Origin: Lewinellaceae bacterium
GTDB taxonomy: Bacteria > Bacteroidota > Bacteroidia > Chitinophagales > Saprospiraceae
DNA: 64,000 bases
Reading direction: 5' to 3'
Assembly (NCBI GenBank): GCA_020636355.1
Contig: JACJYB010000003.1
Location: 460,635-524,634, forward strand
Shown: piece by piece, positions 51,428-60,422 of the stretch
How positions within the stretch are numbered: position 1 is the stretch's first letter
Layout of the letters: each line of letters opens with the position of its first letter
The notes under the pieces: generated by a model
What the model saw: only the letters and a program-made list of their open reading frames with translations
Database searches by the model: none
What the model was told of the DNA's origin: nothing
Program-made: the position numbers and the translations under genes

Positions 51428-52255
51428 TTATAAATATTTTAATATCCGGGAAGAAACCTGTTCCAGGTCGAGATCTTCGGTTAACTCACCTTTTTCTGCG
51501 ACTGCCAAATTTCCGGTTTCTTCTGAAACTATAATGGCTAATACGTCATGAATTTCAGAAACTCCTAAACCTGCCCGATGTCGTAGACCTGCCCAATCCG
51601 GGAGATCTTCCTGTGCAGATACCGGTAATATACAACGGGCAAAGGCAATTCGGCTGTGTTTGATCAGGACGGCACCGTCGTGCAGGGGACTCTCCTTACG
51701 AAAAATGCTGGTAATCAGGTGTCCGGAAATTTGTGCATCAATGACTTCACCCGACTCTTCTATTTCGCTCATCTCACTTTGACCTTCCAGAATAATCAAT
51801 GCTCCTTCCTGGTCCTTTTGCAATGCAAGAATACCTTCGGCAATTTCTTTGGTGAATGCCCTCAAATCTGCAGTGAAAAGTTTTTCCTGTTTTGGGAAAA
51901 TCCGCCTGAAAAAATCCGCCCGGCTCTTCAGGGTGGTGTTTCCTAGATAAAGTAAGAACCGCCGAATTTCAGGCTGAAAAATGATGATCAAAAGGATAAC
52001 TCCCAGATTCCCGATGTTCGTCAGAAACAGAGAAAGGAGTTTCATGTCCAGGACATTGACCAGCACATACAAACCGTATAATAAGGCCAGTCCAATAAAG
52101 ATATTGAATGCCACACTACCCTTCAGCAATTTGTAAATGGAGAAAAGCAAATAGGCCACAATAGCAATATCCAGGATATCCAGAATACGTATTTCCAGGA
52201 TCCCAACTTTAAATGCCCATATCATCAGCGGAATATGCATACCTGGATTCGTCAT
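51428..52255 (-). CDS. cdaA: Diadenylate cyclase CdaA (c-di-AMP synthase)
   Basis: A 275-residue membrane enzyme that joins two ATP molecules into c-di-AMP, a regulator of potassium and osmolyte balance and cell-wall homeostasis. Three N-terminal transmembrane helices (about 25-100) precede the DAC domain. The motifs are LHDGAVLI (DGA) and GLRHRAGLGVSE (RHR). It starts the group cdaA-M20-trmD. The GlmM and CdaR partners found in Firmicutes are not in this window. A 9-bp inverted repeat (52327-52365) lies in the region shared with the divergent gene. Confidence 0.93.
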   Translation of the reverse strand: MTNPGMHIPLMIWAFKVGILEIRILDILDIAIVAYLLFSIYKLLKGSVAFNIFIGLALLYGLYVLVNVLDMKLLSLFLTNIGNLGVILLIIIFQPEIRRFLLYLGNTTLKSRADFFRRIFPKQEKLFTADLRAFTKEIAEGILALQKDQEGALIILEGQSEMSEIEESGEVIDAQISGHLITSIFRKESPLHDGAVLIKHSRIAFARCILPVSAQEDLPDWAGLRHRAGLGVSEIHDVLAIIVSEETGNLAVAEKGELTEDLDLEQVSSRILKYL

Positions 52256-52326
52256 GATGTGGTTTTGGACTTAAGCCACGAAAGCCGTAAAGTGCGTTGC
52301 TTCTTCCTTAGAAACCACATATTTTT

Positions 52327-52365
52327 ACTTTACAATAATTTGGTATATGACAAAGTTTGTAAAGT
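52327..52365. promoter_or_regulatory. Inverted repeat between cdaA and the divergent coiled-coil gene
   Basis: ACTTTACAA (52327-52335) and TTGTAAAGT (52357-52365) are perfect inverted copies 21 bp apart. They lie in the 136-bp divergent intergenic region. They could be paired operator half-sites for one regulator. Confidence 0.45.
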
Positions 52366-52391
52366 TAGCAGTTCTCCTATAGATTAGCAAC

Positions 52392-53561
52392 GTGAAAGAC
52401 TTATTACTCTTATTCATTAGTGTACTGATCACAATATCCGGTTTTACGCAAACCGTACAGCAAAATGCCAATGGCGAATGGATCGTCCAATTCGAGGATG
52501 GTACCTGGAGGTATTTTGAGGCCGGTGATTCTGTATTGGTGGATCAAACGTTAACAGCAGGACTTAGCACCGAACAAGCCCTGATACGACAAAAGATCCT
52601 GATGTACTATGAGCAAAAAAGGGAAATCCTGGAGACCCTGAAAGGCCAGCTCCAGGATCAGGAAGATCTGAAAGCTTCCGTTACCCATGATATGGAGCTT
52701 GGGGTAAACGAGTTCACGGAGGAAACAAAGAAAAACCTCGAAGCCCAAATCCGCAACATAACCAGGTCGATCCAGCAATTGGATAAGAAAATCAAGGAAG
52801 CTAATAAGCCCTTTGAAGAAGCAACCCAGCTTTTGAGAGCAACCCCCACGTATCAAGCGAAATGGCTGGAGGGTTATGAGCGAAAACACGGCTCCATTGA
52901 TACCGGCAACGGGGTCATCCGAATCCGGGAGCCGGAGTTGTTAATTACGGACAATCCGGTTGCTGATGATCCTCAAACGGAAGTTCCTAACCAGGGAAAT
53001 ACCCTACCAAATGCCCAGGGCAATTATCAATGGCTACCAACTGCCGCTGTTGTGCCCGCATCCGAATGCAGCTATGCCTACGATGACACGGATCCATTGA
53101 CCAAGCAACACCGTATTGATGTAGCCAAAGAGGTACTATTGGAATATACCCACGAACCCCTTCGTTCTTATTATAAAGACAAACCTTATCTGACTTGCTC
53201 CGGTTATCTTTCCGCGCAGCCAGGATATAAATACTTGACGCTTGAGATCACAATACATTCTGAACGAGCAAGACAATCCTTTGGCAGCATGGCTAAAGGT
53301 ACGGCGCTTACCATCCGCCTGATCGACGGAACTGTACTCTACCTGACTACCAATAACACCGATAACGGCGCCGTGGATCTGGCAAAACGTACGACTACTT
53401 ATACCACTACTTATATACTTTCCAAGAAAGCAGAAAAAATCCTGAGTCAATCCGAACTGGACTTGATCCGGGTAGTCTGGAGTACGGGTTATGAAGACTA
53501 CGATATTTATAACCTGGACTTTTTCAAACATCAATTTTATTGTTTAAATCAACGGTTCTGA
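52392..53561 (+). CDS. Secreted coiled-coil protein of unknown function
   Basis: A 389-residue protein with a GTG start and a signal peptide (about 1-20, ending GFTQ). A short beta segment (NGEWIVQFEDGTWRYFEAGD) is followed by a long coiled coil (about 55-145) of K/E/Q-rich heptads. A loop follows, then a C-terminal beta-rich domain (about 230-385). No catalytic motif is seen. The stop codon overlaps the start of miaE (TGATG), so they are co-transcribed. The pairing may be only positional. Divergent from cdaA. Confidence 0.7.
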   Translation: MKDLLLLFISVLITISGFTQTVQQNANGEWIVQFEDGTWRYFEAGDSVLVDQTLTAGLSTEQALIRQKILMYYEQKREILETLKGQLQDQEDLKASVTHDMELGVNEFTEETKKNLEAQIRNITRSIQQLDKKIKEANKPFEEATQLLRATPTYQAKWLEGYERKHGSIDTGNGVIRIREPELLITDNPVADDPQTEVPNQGNTLPNAQGNYQWLPTAAVVPASECSYAYDDTDPLTKQHRIDVAKEVLLEYTHEPLRSYYKDKPYLTCSGYLSAQPGYKYLTLEITIHSERARQSFGSMAKGTALTIRLIDGTVLYLTTNNTDNGAVDLAKRTTTYTTTYILSKKAEKILSQSELDLIRVVWSTGYEDYDIYNLDFFKHQFYCLNQRF

Positions 53562-54142
53562 TGCTCGGATTAAAACTACCTACCGACCCAAGGTGGGTCA
53601 ACCTTACTGAAAAAAGCTTGGAGGATATCTTGACAGATCATGCTTACTGCGAGCAAAAAGCAGCAACTTCCTGCATCTCACTCATACAATCATATCCTGA
53701 AAAAGAAGAAATGGTCAGGGAGCTGGCTCCCATCGTAACAGAGGAATGGGGTCATTTCAGAGCCGTACTTCATGAGCTGGAGTCAAGGAACTTAAAATTA
53801 GGCCGGCAGAGAAAGGATCAATACGTCAATGAACTGCTGAAATTTGAAAAAAAGGGTTGTGGCAGAGAGGAAAGACTGATCGAGCGACTATTGGTTTGCG
53901 CACTGATTGAAGCGCGAAGTTGCGAGCGGTTCAGGCTGTTATCGGTCCATCTTGAAGATGAACACCTCAAGCAATTTTACCACAAATTCATGGTATCGGA
54001 GGCAGGACATTACCGGCTCTTTTTGACTTTAGCAAGAGCCTATGGTGATGAAGAAAGCGTTAATGCCCGTTGGCAGGAATACCTTGATCACGAAGCAGAA
54101 ATCATGAAAGAACTGGATCTGCGAGGCGACCGCATGCATTGA
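53561..54142 (+). CDS. miaE: tRNA-(ms2io6A)-hydroxylase MiaE-like
   Basis: A 193-residue ferritin-like di-iron oxygenase that hydroxylates the isopentenyl group of ms2i6A37 in tRNA. Metal-ligand Glu/His residues are in DHAYCEQKAA, EEWGHFRAVLHE, IEARSCERFRLL and SEAGHYRLF. ATG 53561 overlaps the preceding stop by one base; the frame extends to 53540, but MLGLKLPTDPRW is the usual MiaE start. With MnmA and TrmD it adds to the tRNA-modification genes in this window. Confidence 0.9.
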   Translation: MLGLKLPTDPRWVNLTEKSLEDILTDHAYCEQKAATSCISLIQSYPEKEEMVRELAPIVTEEWGHFRAVLHELESRNLKLGRQRKDQYVNELLKFEKKGCGREERLIERLLVCALIEARSCERFRLLSVHLEDEHLKQFYHKFMVSEAGHYRLFLTLARAYGDEESVNARWQEYLDHEAEIMKELDLRGDRMH

Positions 54143-54209
54143 ATGTCAATGGGCATGCTGCTGCGTATCTACCTGAAAAAATGTATCTTGTTTTCATAAT
54201 TTATCTGTT

Positions 54210-57200
54210 ATGCAGAGAACACTCAGACACATCTTACTTCAGCCAGCCGGATTGCCTGGTTTTACAATATCCTTGAAGCCAGTGATGCTCTTATTGGCTT
54301 GTTTGGGTATAACCCTTCAACCCGGTATGGCACAAAAACTGGATCACCGGCAAGGAGAGTTCATCATTCAATGGAAAGATGGCGTTCAACCGGAAGATGC
54401 GTTGATAAAGGTGGATGCTAAACGGCATAACTGGCGCATTGAGTCGATGAACCCATTGACAAATGCCCCCTCCTGGTCTCTCTTGAAAGTAAACACGGAA
54501 AATGCTAAAGAGTCGGAAGTACTTGATGCATTACGAAGCAATCCGGCGATCCAATTGGCTCAGTTCAATCACATATTGCACAAGCGAAATGCTACGCCCA
54601 ATGATCCTCGATTTGGCGACCAATGGTATCTGAATGGCGATTTTGGAATTAACACACAGGATGCCTGGATGGTTGCTACCGGAGGAAAGACCGCATTGCA
54701 GGATGACATTGTGATGGCTGTAATCGATGACGGAATTTCCTTTATGCATCCGGACCTCGTGCAAAACCTGTGGACAAACAACCAGGAAATACCCAATAAT
54801 CAGCTCGATGACGATGGAAACGGATATGTCGATGACTATCATGGATGGAATATTTTAAAGAAGAACGGTCAGGTTGACGGTGGCGAACATGGTGTATTCA
54901 TTTCCGGTCTGATGGCTGCCAGTGGCAATAACAATGTTGGCATCGCCGGCCTGAACTGGAGCGGAAAGGTCATGATGATCCAACATGATCTCATCGAGAT
55001 TTTGGAGTCAGAAATTCTTGAAGGATATGCCTACATATTAGCCCAACGTAAAAGATATGAAGCAACAGAAGGTAAAGAAGGGGCTTTTGTTGTTGCGACC
55101 AATGCTTCGTTTGGCATTGATGATAAGTTTCCGGAGGATGCTCCTATCTGGTGCGCATTTTATGATACCCTGGGGGCTTATGGTATCCTCAATGTAGGTG
55201 CGACCACAAATTTCAAGACCAATATTGACGTGATGGGTGACCTTCCCACGACCTGCCCCAGCCCATTCCTGATTACCGTAACGACGAGTAAAAAGGATGG
55301 AAACCTCGGTGACGCCGGATTTGGGGTCGAAAATATTGACCTTGCCGCTCCCGGAGTGGACATGTTAAGTACCGCAGGTAAAGATTCCTACTTTCTTGGC
55401 GATGGCACCTCCTACGCGGCCCCTCTGGTTACAGGATCTATAGGGCTACTTTATAGCGCGCCTTGCTTGAATCTAGCCATTTTGGCACACAGTTTCCCAG
55501 CGATGGCGGCAATGCGCATCCGGAATGCATTACTGGAGAACGTCAATAAGAATGCGAATTGGGAAACCTTGATTGCCAGCAGCGGCCTGCTTGATATTGG
55601 GAAATCCATGAATTCGGTCATGGCTGAATGTGTAAGCATTTGCTCCTATCCCACCAATGTAGACATCCAATCCAGGGATAGCACCGGTTTGGAAGTACGC
55701 TGGGACACCCCAACGGATGATATTGTTTCAGTGGCATTACGCTGGAAAGCATTATCTGATACCACCTGGCACGAAATCAATCCCGTAAACAGCCCCTATT
55801 TGATTGCAAACCTTCAGGGATGCACAGATTATGAGATCCAATTCAGCACCGTGTGTGCCACGGATACCCTATTACAGGACTACACCGAGAGCATTCTTGC
55901 CAGAACCGCAGGATGCTGCGAACCGCCAGGCGGAATGGAAGTGGTGGACATCATGGATACCACAGCTACCGTACAATGGAATCCGGTTCTGAGTGCCCAG
56001 GGTTACAATATCCGGATCAGACCAATGGGCTCAACCATAGACTGGACGACCTATGGCGCCGGCGATACGTCATTCTTCTTACAGAATCTGAAGCCTTGTA
56101 CATTTTATGAAGTACAGGTTCGTGTTAACTGCGAAACGGGGAATTCCGTCTATTCAACCAGCAGACCTTTCAAAACCTTTGGTTGTGGCGGTTGTAACGT
56201 CAATGATTACTGTCCATCACGAAGCATGGATGCCAGTAACGAATGGATTGAGGAGATTAAGGTTGGAAGTATTGACAATATCAGCGGCTCCAATGATGGC
56301 TATGGTAATTTCACCATTTACGATACGATAGGTACCGACCTGGCCATCAATTCAAAATATCGAATCACCCTCACCCCAGGATTTAAAGACAAGAAGTTTA
56401 AGGTTTTCTGGCGGGTTTGGATTGACTACAATTATGACCGTGATTTTGACGATCCCGGTGAATTAGTACTCCAGAACGAAGAAAGAAGTGACACGGTCTT
56501 TTCCGGCGTTATTTTAATCCCACCAGTGGATTCCCTCGCAAATACCGTGATGAGAGTGTCCATGCGGACAGTGCTAAGCGATGTCCTGTATCCAGAACCT
56601 TGCGATACGCTGGATTTCGGAGAAGTTGAAGATTATTGTGTACAGATTGCTCCTTCCAAAGGGATTTGTCAGGAAATCTTTGAATTTGACTCTCTGGCCG
56701 TCGGTTCATCATCCGTTGAGATGTATTGGGATACGGTCCAGGGTGGTTTAGCTTACCTTTTGCGGTATAAGGCCATAGACGATGAGGATTTTGGAGACTG
56801 GCAATTTGTCGCCGACGACACCACCTACAAAATTACCGATCTCAAAGCCTGTACGGAATACATCATTCAGGTCCAGTCGGTCTGTGAGTTTGATACTTCC
56901 GGTTATTTTGAACAACACATCTTTACAACCGGCAACAACTGTATGACCTCACGGCCGGTGTTTGATCTCGTACAAAATGTCCGGCTGTATCCAAACCCAA
57001 GCGCTTTCATTGATCCGACGCTAACCTTCCGGATGGAAGAAAGGGAGCAGGTCCAGTTGCAGGTCTTCAACATGCAGGGACAGGTGATCTATCAGAAGCT
57101 GCTGGGCAATCTGGCTCCGGGAGATTATCAGGAACAACTCCCTATAGCGAATGCTGTGAAAGGGATGTATCTGATCCGTCTACAGACCAGTTTGGGTGGC

Positions 57201-57227
57201 ATCACCAAGAAGTGGATCAAATTGTAA
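54210..57227 (+). CDS. Large T9SS-sorted subtilase with fibronectin-like and GEVED domains
   Basis: A 1,005-residue secreted protease with a signal region (1-41, cleavage near GMAQ). An S8 domain follows, with D173 in AVIDDG, H227 in GEHGVF and S401 in GDGTSYAAP. Two fibronectin III-like modules (about 475-650), a GEVED domain (about 670-810, ending LDFGEVEDYCVQI), a third Fn3-like module and a T9SS type A domain complete it (VRLYPNPSAFIDPT ... KGMYLIRLQTSLGGITKKWIKL). An in-frame ATG at 54285 is an alternative start. It is a larger paralogue of the subtilase at 13889. The His box departs from HGTxVAG, but the triad is complete. Confidence 0.9.
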   Translation: MQRTLRHILLQPAGLPGFTISLKPVMLLLACLGITLQPGMAQKLDHRQGEFIIQWKDGVQPEDALIKVDAKRHNWRIESMNPLTNAPSWSLLKVNTENAKESEVLDALRSNPAIQLAQFNHILHKRNATPNDPRFGDQWYLNGDFGINTQDAWMVATGGKTALQDDIVMAVIDDGISFMHPDLVQNLWTNNQEIPNNQLDDDGNGYVDDYHGWNILKKNGQVDGGEHGVFISGLMAASGNNNVGIAGLNWSGKVMMIQHDLIEILESEILEGYAYILAQRKRYEATEGKEGAFVVATNASFGIDDKFPEDAPIWCAFYDTLGAYGILNVGATTNFKTNIDVMGDLPTTCPSPFLITVTTSKKDGNLGDAGFGVENIDLAAPGVDMLSTAGKDSYFLGDGTSYAAPLVTGSIGLLYSAPCLNLAILAHSFPAMAAMRIRNALLENVNKNANWETLIASSGLLDIGKSMNSVMAECVSICSYPTNVDIQSRDSTGLEVRWDTPTDDIVSVALRWKALSDTTWHEINPVNSPYLIANLQGCTDYEIQFSTVCATDTLLQDYTESILARTAGCCEPPGGMEVVDIMDTTATVQWNPVLSAQGYNIRIRPMGSTIDWTTYGAGDTSFFLQNLKPCTFYEVQVRVNCETGNSVYSTSRPFKTFGCGGCNVNDYCPSRSMDASNEWIEEIKVGSIDNISGSNDGYGNFTIYDTIGTDLAINSKYRITLTPGFKDKKFKVFWRVWIDYNYDRDFDDPGELVLQNEERSDTVFSGVILIPPVDSLANTVMRVSMRTVLSDVLYPEPCDTLDFGEVEDYCVQIAPSKGICQEIFEFDSLAVGSSSVEMYWDTVQGGLAYLLRYKAIDDEDFGDWQFVADDTTYKITDLKACTEYIIQVQSVCEFDTSGYFEQHIFTTGNNCMTSRPVFDLVQNVRLYPNPSAFIDPTLTFRMEEREQVQLQVFNMQGQVIYQKLLGNLAPGDYQEQLPIANAVKGMYLIRLQTSLGGITKKWIKL

Positions 57228-57256
57228 GAAGAAGGTATAAAACGCACTGGCTCATT

Positions 57257-57280
57257 GAAAGGGGAACCACCTTTCTTCCT
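57257..57280. terminator. Weak hairpin between the convergent subtilase and DUF368 genes
   Basis: GAAAGG (57257-57262) pairs with CCTTTC (57270-57275), followed by a T/C-rich stretch. It may end one or both convergent transcripts. Confidence 0.4.
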
Positions 57281-57311
57281 TAAGGCAAATATTCTGGCTC
57301 CTATGCGTAGT

Positions 57312-58307
57312 TTATAGTCCTTTCTTGTCCAGTCGCCCCAGTAAAAAGACCAGTGTTATTCCAGTAATGACTGCAAGACATGTTGCCAAAAGGTATGGAT
57401 TCCCTGCATAGTCTGATGGCAATACATTTACTTCTTTGATCACTCGTACTTCATGAATTGAAACGCTGGGATCCCAAATCCCACGAACCAATTGATTCTG
57501 GACCTTATCAAACCAGATTCTTGGTGTACGCCAGGGCCATATCTTCCACAATGACCCAACCACAAACCCGGTCATAGCAGCCAGCGTTTGACGGTGGTAG
57601 GTCTTAAACATCCAACTTAGCAATTTGGCAAAAGTGAGCAACCCGATAAGACAACCAATTGCAAAAAAGACCAATATGCTTAATGCCTGCATCGAAAAAT
57701 CGGTGATAACGGTCTTAACGGCAGGAATTACTACGGTATATAGGCCCAGGAGCAGCAGCATAAAGCTACCGGATATCCCCGGAAGAATGAGTGCACAGAT
57801 AGCGATGCATCCAGAAATCAAGATGTACCACCAGGCCGTATTCCCTTCCGCGGGGCTGAGATTCGTTATCAACAGAGCCAACAAGGTACCTGCAAGGAAA
57901 TAGGTTATGGTCATAGCATCCCACTTCGGGACACTTCGGGCGATCCATATGGCAGAAGCGCTGATCAACCCGAAAAATAGGCCCCAGATTACCGGAGGGT
58001 ATTCTTCCAGGAAATGACTGATCACCAGAACTCCAAAAAGCAAACCGGAAGCCATACCACCTACCAAGGTCAGAATAAATGCTCCATCAACGCGATCCCA
58101 TATCTCCTTGATGCCTCCTTTCTTGAAGAGGGATCTGAATATCCAGAGGTCAAATGATTGAATGGCATTCAGCAATCGCTCATAAATTCCAGAAATAAAT
58201 GCGATTGTCCCCCCGGAGACTCCCGGGATAACTTCGGCAATCCCCATGGACAAGCCACGCAAAAAAATCCCTAGCCAGGAATTACTACCTTTTCCGATAT
58301 TCATCAT
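57312..58307 (-). CDS. DUF368 family membrane protein (polyprenyl-phosphate carrier-like)
   Basis: A 331-residue polytopic inner-membrane protein. The two inverted-repeat family motifs are present: PGVSGGTIAF near residue 28 and LPGISGSFMLLLLG near 175. DUF368 proteins (PopT/UptA-like) have been shown to return undecaprenyl phosphate to the cytoplasmic face in envelope synthesis. It is the last gene of the minus-strand gld operon, 8 bp after the phospholipase-like gene. Linking it to gliding is inference; it may just share the transcript. Confidence 0.85.
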   Translation of the reverse strand: MMNIGKGSNSWLGIFLRGLSMGIAEVIPGVSGGTIAFISGIYERLLNAIQSFDLWIFRSLFKKGGIKEIWDRVDGAFILTLVGGMASGLLFGVLVISHFLEEYPPVIWGLFFGLISASAIWIARSVPKWDAMTITYFLAGTLLALLITNLSPAEGNTAWWYILISGCIAICALILPGISGSFMLLLLGLYTVVIPAVKTVITDFSMQALSILVFFAIGCLIGLLTFAKLLSWMFKTYHRQTLAAMTGFVVGSLWKIWPWRTPRIWFDKVQNQLVRGIWDPSVSIHEVRVIKEVNVLPSDYAGNPYLLATCLAVITGITLVFLLGRLDKKGL

Positions 58308-58315
58308 CTATGTTT

Positions 58316-59521
58316 TCATTCGTGCGGGCGACCGATTATTTTACCATTTTTTGCTGCTTTTTCCAGGTATTCATCAGCTTCAAGGTCACGTGCATCCCAA
58401 TTGATACTCAAATATTTACGTAGATCAGGCTGACCCGCGTCAATCCAGGCTGAATACCAGATTGAGCCTACTGCCTGAATAGATTTTTGCATTCGGGATT
58501 CAACCATACCAGCCAGCGATTGTTGATACTGGGCGGCATAAGAGGCACATGGCAAACGGACTACCTGGTTGAGACGCTCTTCAAAACAATATTGTTCATC
58601 TTCCGGGATTTCCCTGCTCAGTCGCTTTTCGATTTGTAATACAGAATCCACGAAAGAATTGCTTTCCAAGACCACATTCCAGGCAAACTGATTTATATCC
58701 CGGATGTATTCTGCTTTGCCAACAAAAAAATCATACTGGGTTTCTGCGAATAACTCGGGTATTCTCGATTCCCAAAAAGCATGGATTCCCACCTGGTCAG
58801 TCATTTGACCATTGTAATTCATGGTTGTATGCAATGGAACGTGGGCATCCGCCAGATAATGGCCAAGGTCGGCAGAGCGTCGCAGAACTTGTTTGGGGTC
58901 ATTATCCAAAAAGGCTCTGACCAGTCGATGGTATTCGACCGGAATGAAGTATGGTACCACCCCATGGCTCATCAATTCATTGGTTATGTGCCAGGTGTGG
59001 GCCTCCCCCATTTGTAGTGAGTCCGGCCAGGAATCAATTACCCAACTTTCATCGTTTAAATGTTGAGCTACTGCCTCTTCAATGATCGTTTGCGCGCCTG
59101 GGTATTCACTAAAAAAAAGTTCGAGAGAAGCATAAGCAGCTACTACTTCCTCTTTCGCATCCAATAATTCGATTCCGTTTTTTTGAATAAAAGCATCCTT
59201 CCATTGCCTGGGTAAATCCGGAAAGGGAGGCTTTCCCCAGTGATCCAGATCGATGTAATGGCGTGCACCCTCTCCAATCACTGCATAGCGTCGCTTATCC
59301 GGATCGACTGCATGTTCGGTGAGGTAGTCTATTTCCTGTTTAAAGAGCGGATACATTTCTTCGGGCAATGTATATACGGCTGTTCGGTTGATTAGCCGAT
59401 GACCATAAAAGCCCCAGAATGGTCTTTTTTCTGCTTCCTGGACCCGACTGGAAAACCCAAGGAATACGAAGGCCGCAATCAGAAAAAAAAGATGGATTTT
59501 ATTGATTGAAAAAGTAGGCAT
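58316..59521 (-). CDS. Exported zinc-dependent phospholipase C/S1-P1 nuclease-like protein
   Basis: A 401-residue protein from ATG 59521 (MPTFSINK), with a signal peptide (about 5-24). The mature N-terminal motif is WGFYGHRLINRTAVYTLP, corresponding to the conserved Trp/His zinc ligands of the phospholipase C/S1-P1 nuclease fold. Further candidate zinc ligands are in DLDHWG, AHTWHITNEL and HYLADAHVPLHTTMNY. The frame extends upstream to 59575 within the preceding gene; ATG 59521 is preferred (23-bp overlap). It follows the DUF4340-like lipoprotein in the gld operon. Confidence 0.83.
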   Translation of the reverse strand: MPTFSINKIHLFFLIAAFVFLGFSSRVQEAEKRPFWGFYGHRLINRTAVYTLPEEMYPLFKQEIDYLTEHAVDPDKRRYAVIGEGARHYIDLDHWGKPPFPDLPRQWKDAFIQKNGIELLDAKEEVVAAYASLELFFSEYPGAQTIIEEAVAQHLNDESWVIDSWPDSLQMGEAHTWHITNELMSHGVVPYFIPVEYHRLVRAFLDNDPKQVLRRSADLGHYLADAHVPLHTTMNYNGQMTDQVGIHAFWESRIPELFAETQYDFFVGKAEYIRDINQFAWNVVLESNSFVDSVLQIEKRLSREIPEDEQYCFEERLNQVVRLPCASYAAQYQQSLAGMVESRMQKSIQAVGSIWYSAWIDAGQPDLRKYLSINWDARDLEADEYLEKAAKNGKIIGRPHE

Positions 59522-60422
59522 TGCTCTTGAATATCTTCTGCAATATACGTGTTTGTGCCAGGATCCATTGCCCATTGCTAAGTACGATCCAATACCTTTC
59601 CGTGCGCCCCATCTCCTGGATCGGATAGAAAGAAAAGGATTCCTGGGTTTGGTCTGCTTTTACGAATGTTATCCGGCAATAGGGCGATTCCGCCAGTATG
59701 CGCTGCTGATCTTTTGGGGCATCCTCGTACGATTCAACACCCACATCCAGAAGATCAAACCAATAATTATCCAGCAAGGCTTCGGATGGGGTACCCGGAG
59801 CTTCTGCTGTAGGTAGTGTCAAGCGCCATCCGGTCCCCGATCGTTCCATCTTAAATCCGGAAGCTTGATTTAGGGGATATTGCACCTCCAGAATATGGAT
59901 CTCGTCTTTCGCATAATGCATTAAATGACGGTCCCGCCAATCGTTGATTCCCATGACGAACCTTGATCGAAGCGCCCCTTGCCAACCGGGTATATCAATA
60001 ACCAGGGGTATACCATCAGGCTCTGCCATATAATAGGTTCCTTGTTCATCTTCCGTCACTCCACCTATGTAAAATGTCCGGTTCATTTTGCCTCCCTCAA
60101 ATACATTTACTTTTACACTTTGAGTGGCCAGGTCAGCAAGGATGGTGGGTCGAGATGCTTCGGTCGGTATAAACCGGACACGCATTCTTGCCATGGTTTC
60201 AAGTAAGGTGTTGATGGGTGGATCCCAGGCATAAAGGCTGTCGTTGAGCGTCCAGTGGTCCGACTGTTTCTTTAAATCAGCTATGGATCCATCTCGGTAG
60301 ACTAGCTGAATGCGATCGACATGGTCTACCTGCTCGCTATTGACTACGTATGCAAATTCCCGGTGATTGTGGGTACACGAGACTACAAAGCCGAGTAAAA
60401 TCAGATAATAAATTTTATGCAT
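59499..60422 (-). CDS. DUF4340-like lipoprotein
   Basis: A 307-residue lipoprotein from ATG 60422 (MHKIYYLILLGFVVSC, lipobox Cys). The body resembles DUF4340: VDRIQLVYRDGSIADLKKQSDHWTLND, PPINTLLETMARMRVRF and GVTEDEQGTYYMAEPDG. Such proteins occur next to ABC-2 and GldG-type genes in several bacteria. It overlaps gldG by 8 bp and fits the gld operon. Biochemical role unknown; a substrate-binding or structural partner is possible. Confidence 0.82.
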   Translation of the reverse strand: MHKIYYLILLGFVVSCTHNHREFAYVVNSEQVDHVDRIQLVYRDGSIADLKKQSDHWTLNDSLYAWDPPINTLLETMARMRVRFIPTEASRPTILADLATQSVKVNVFEGGKMNRTFYIGGVTEDEQGTYYMAEPDGIPLVIDIPGWQGALRSRFVMGINDWRDRHLMHYAKDEIHILEVQYPLNQASGFKMERSGTGWRLTLPTAEAPGTPSEALLDNYWFDLLDVGVESYEDAPKDQQRILAESPYCRITFVKADQTQESFSFYPIQEMGRTERYWIVLSNGQWILAQTRILQKIFKSNAYFFNQ

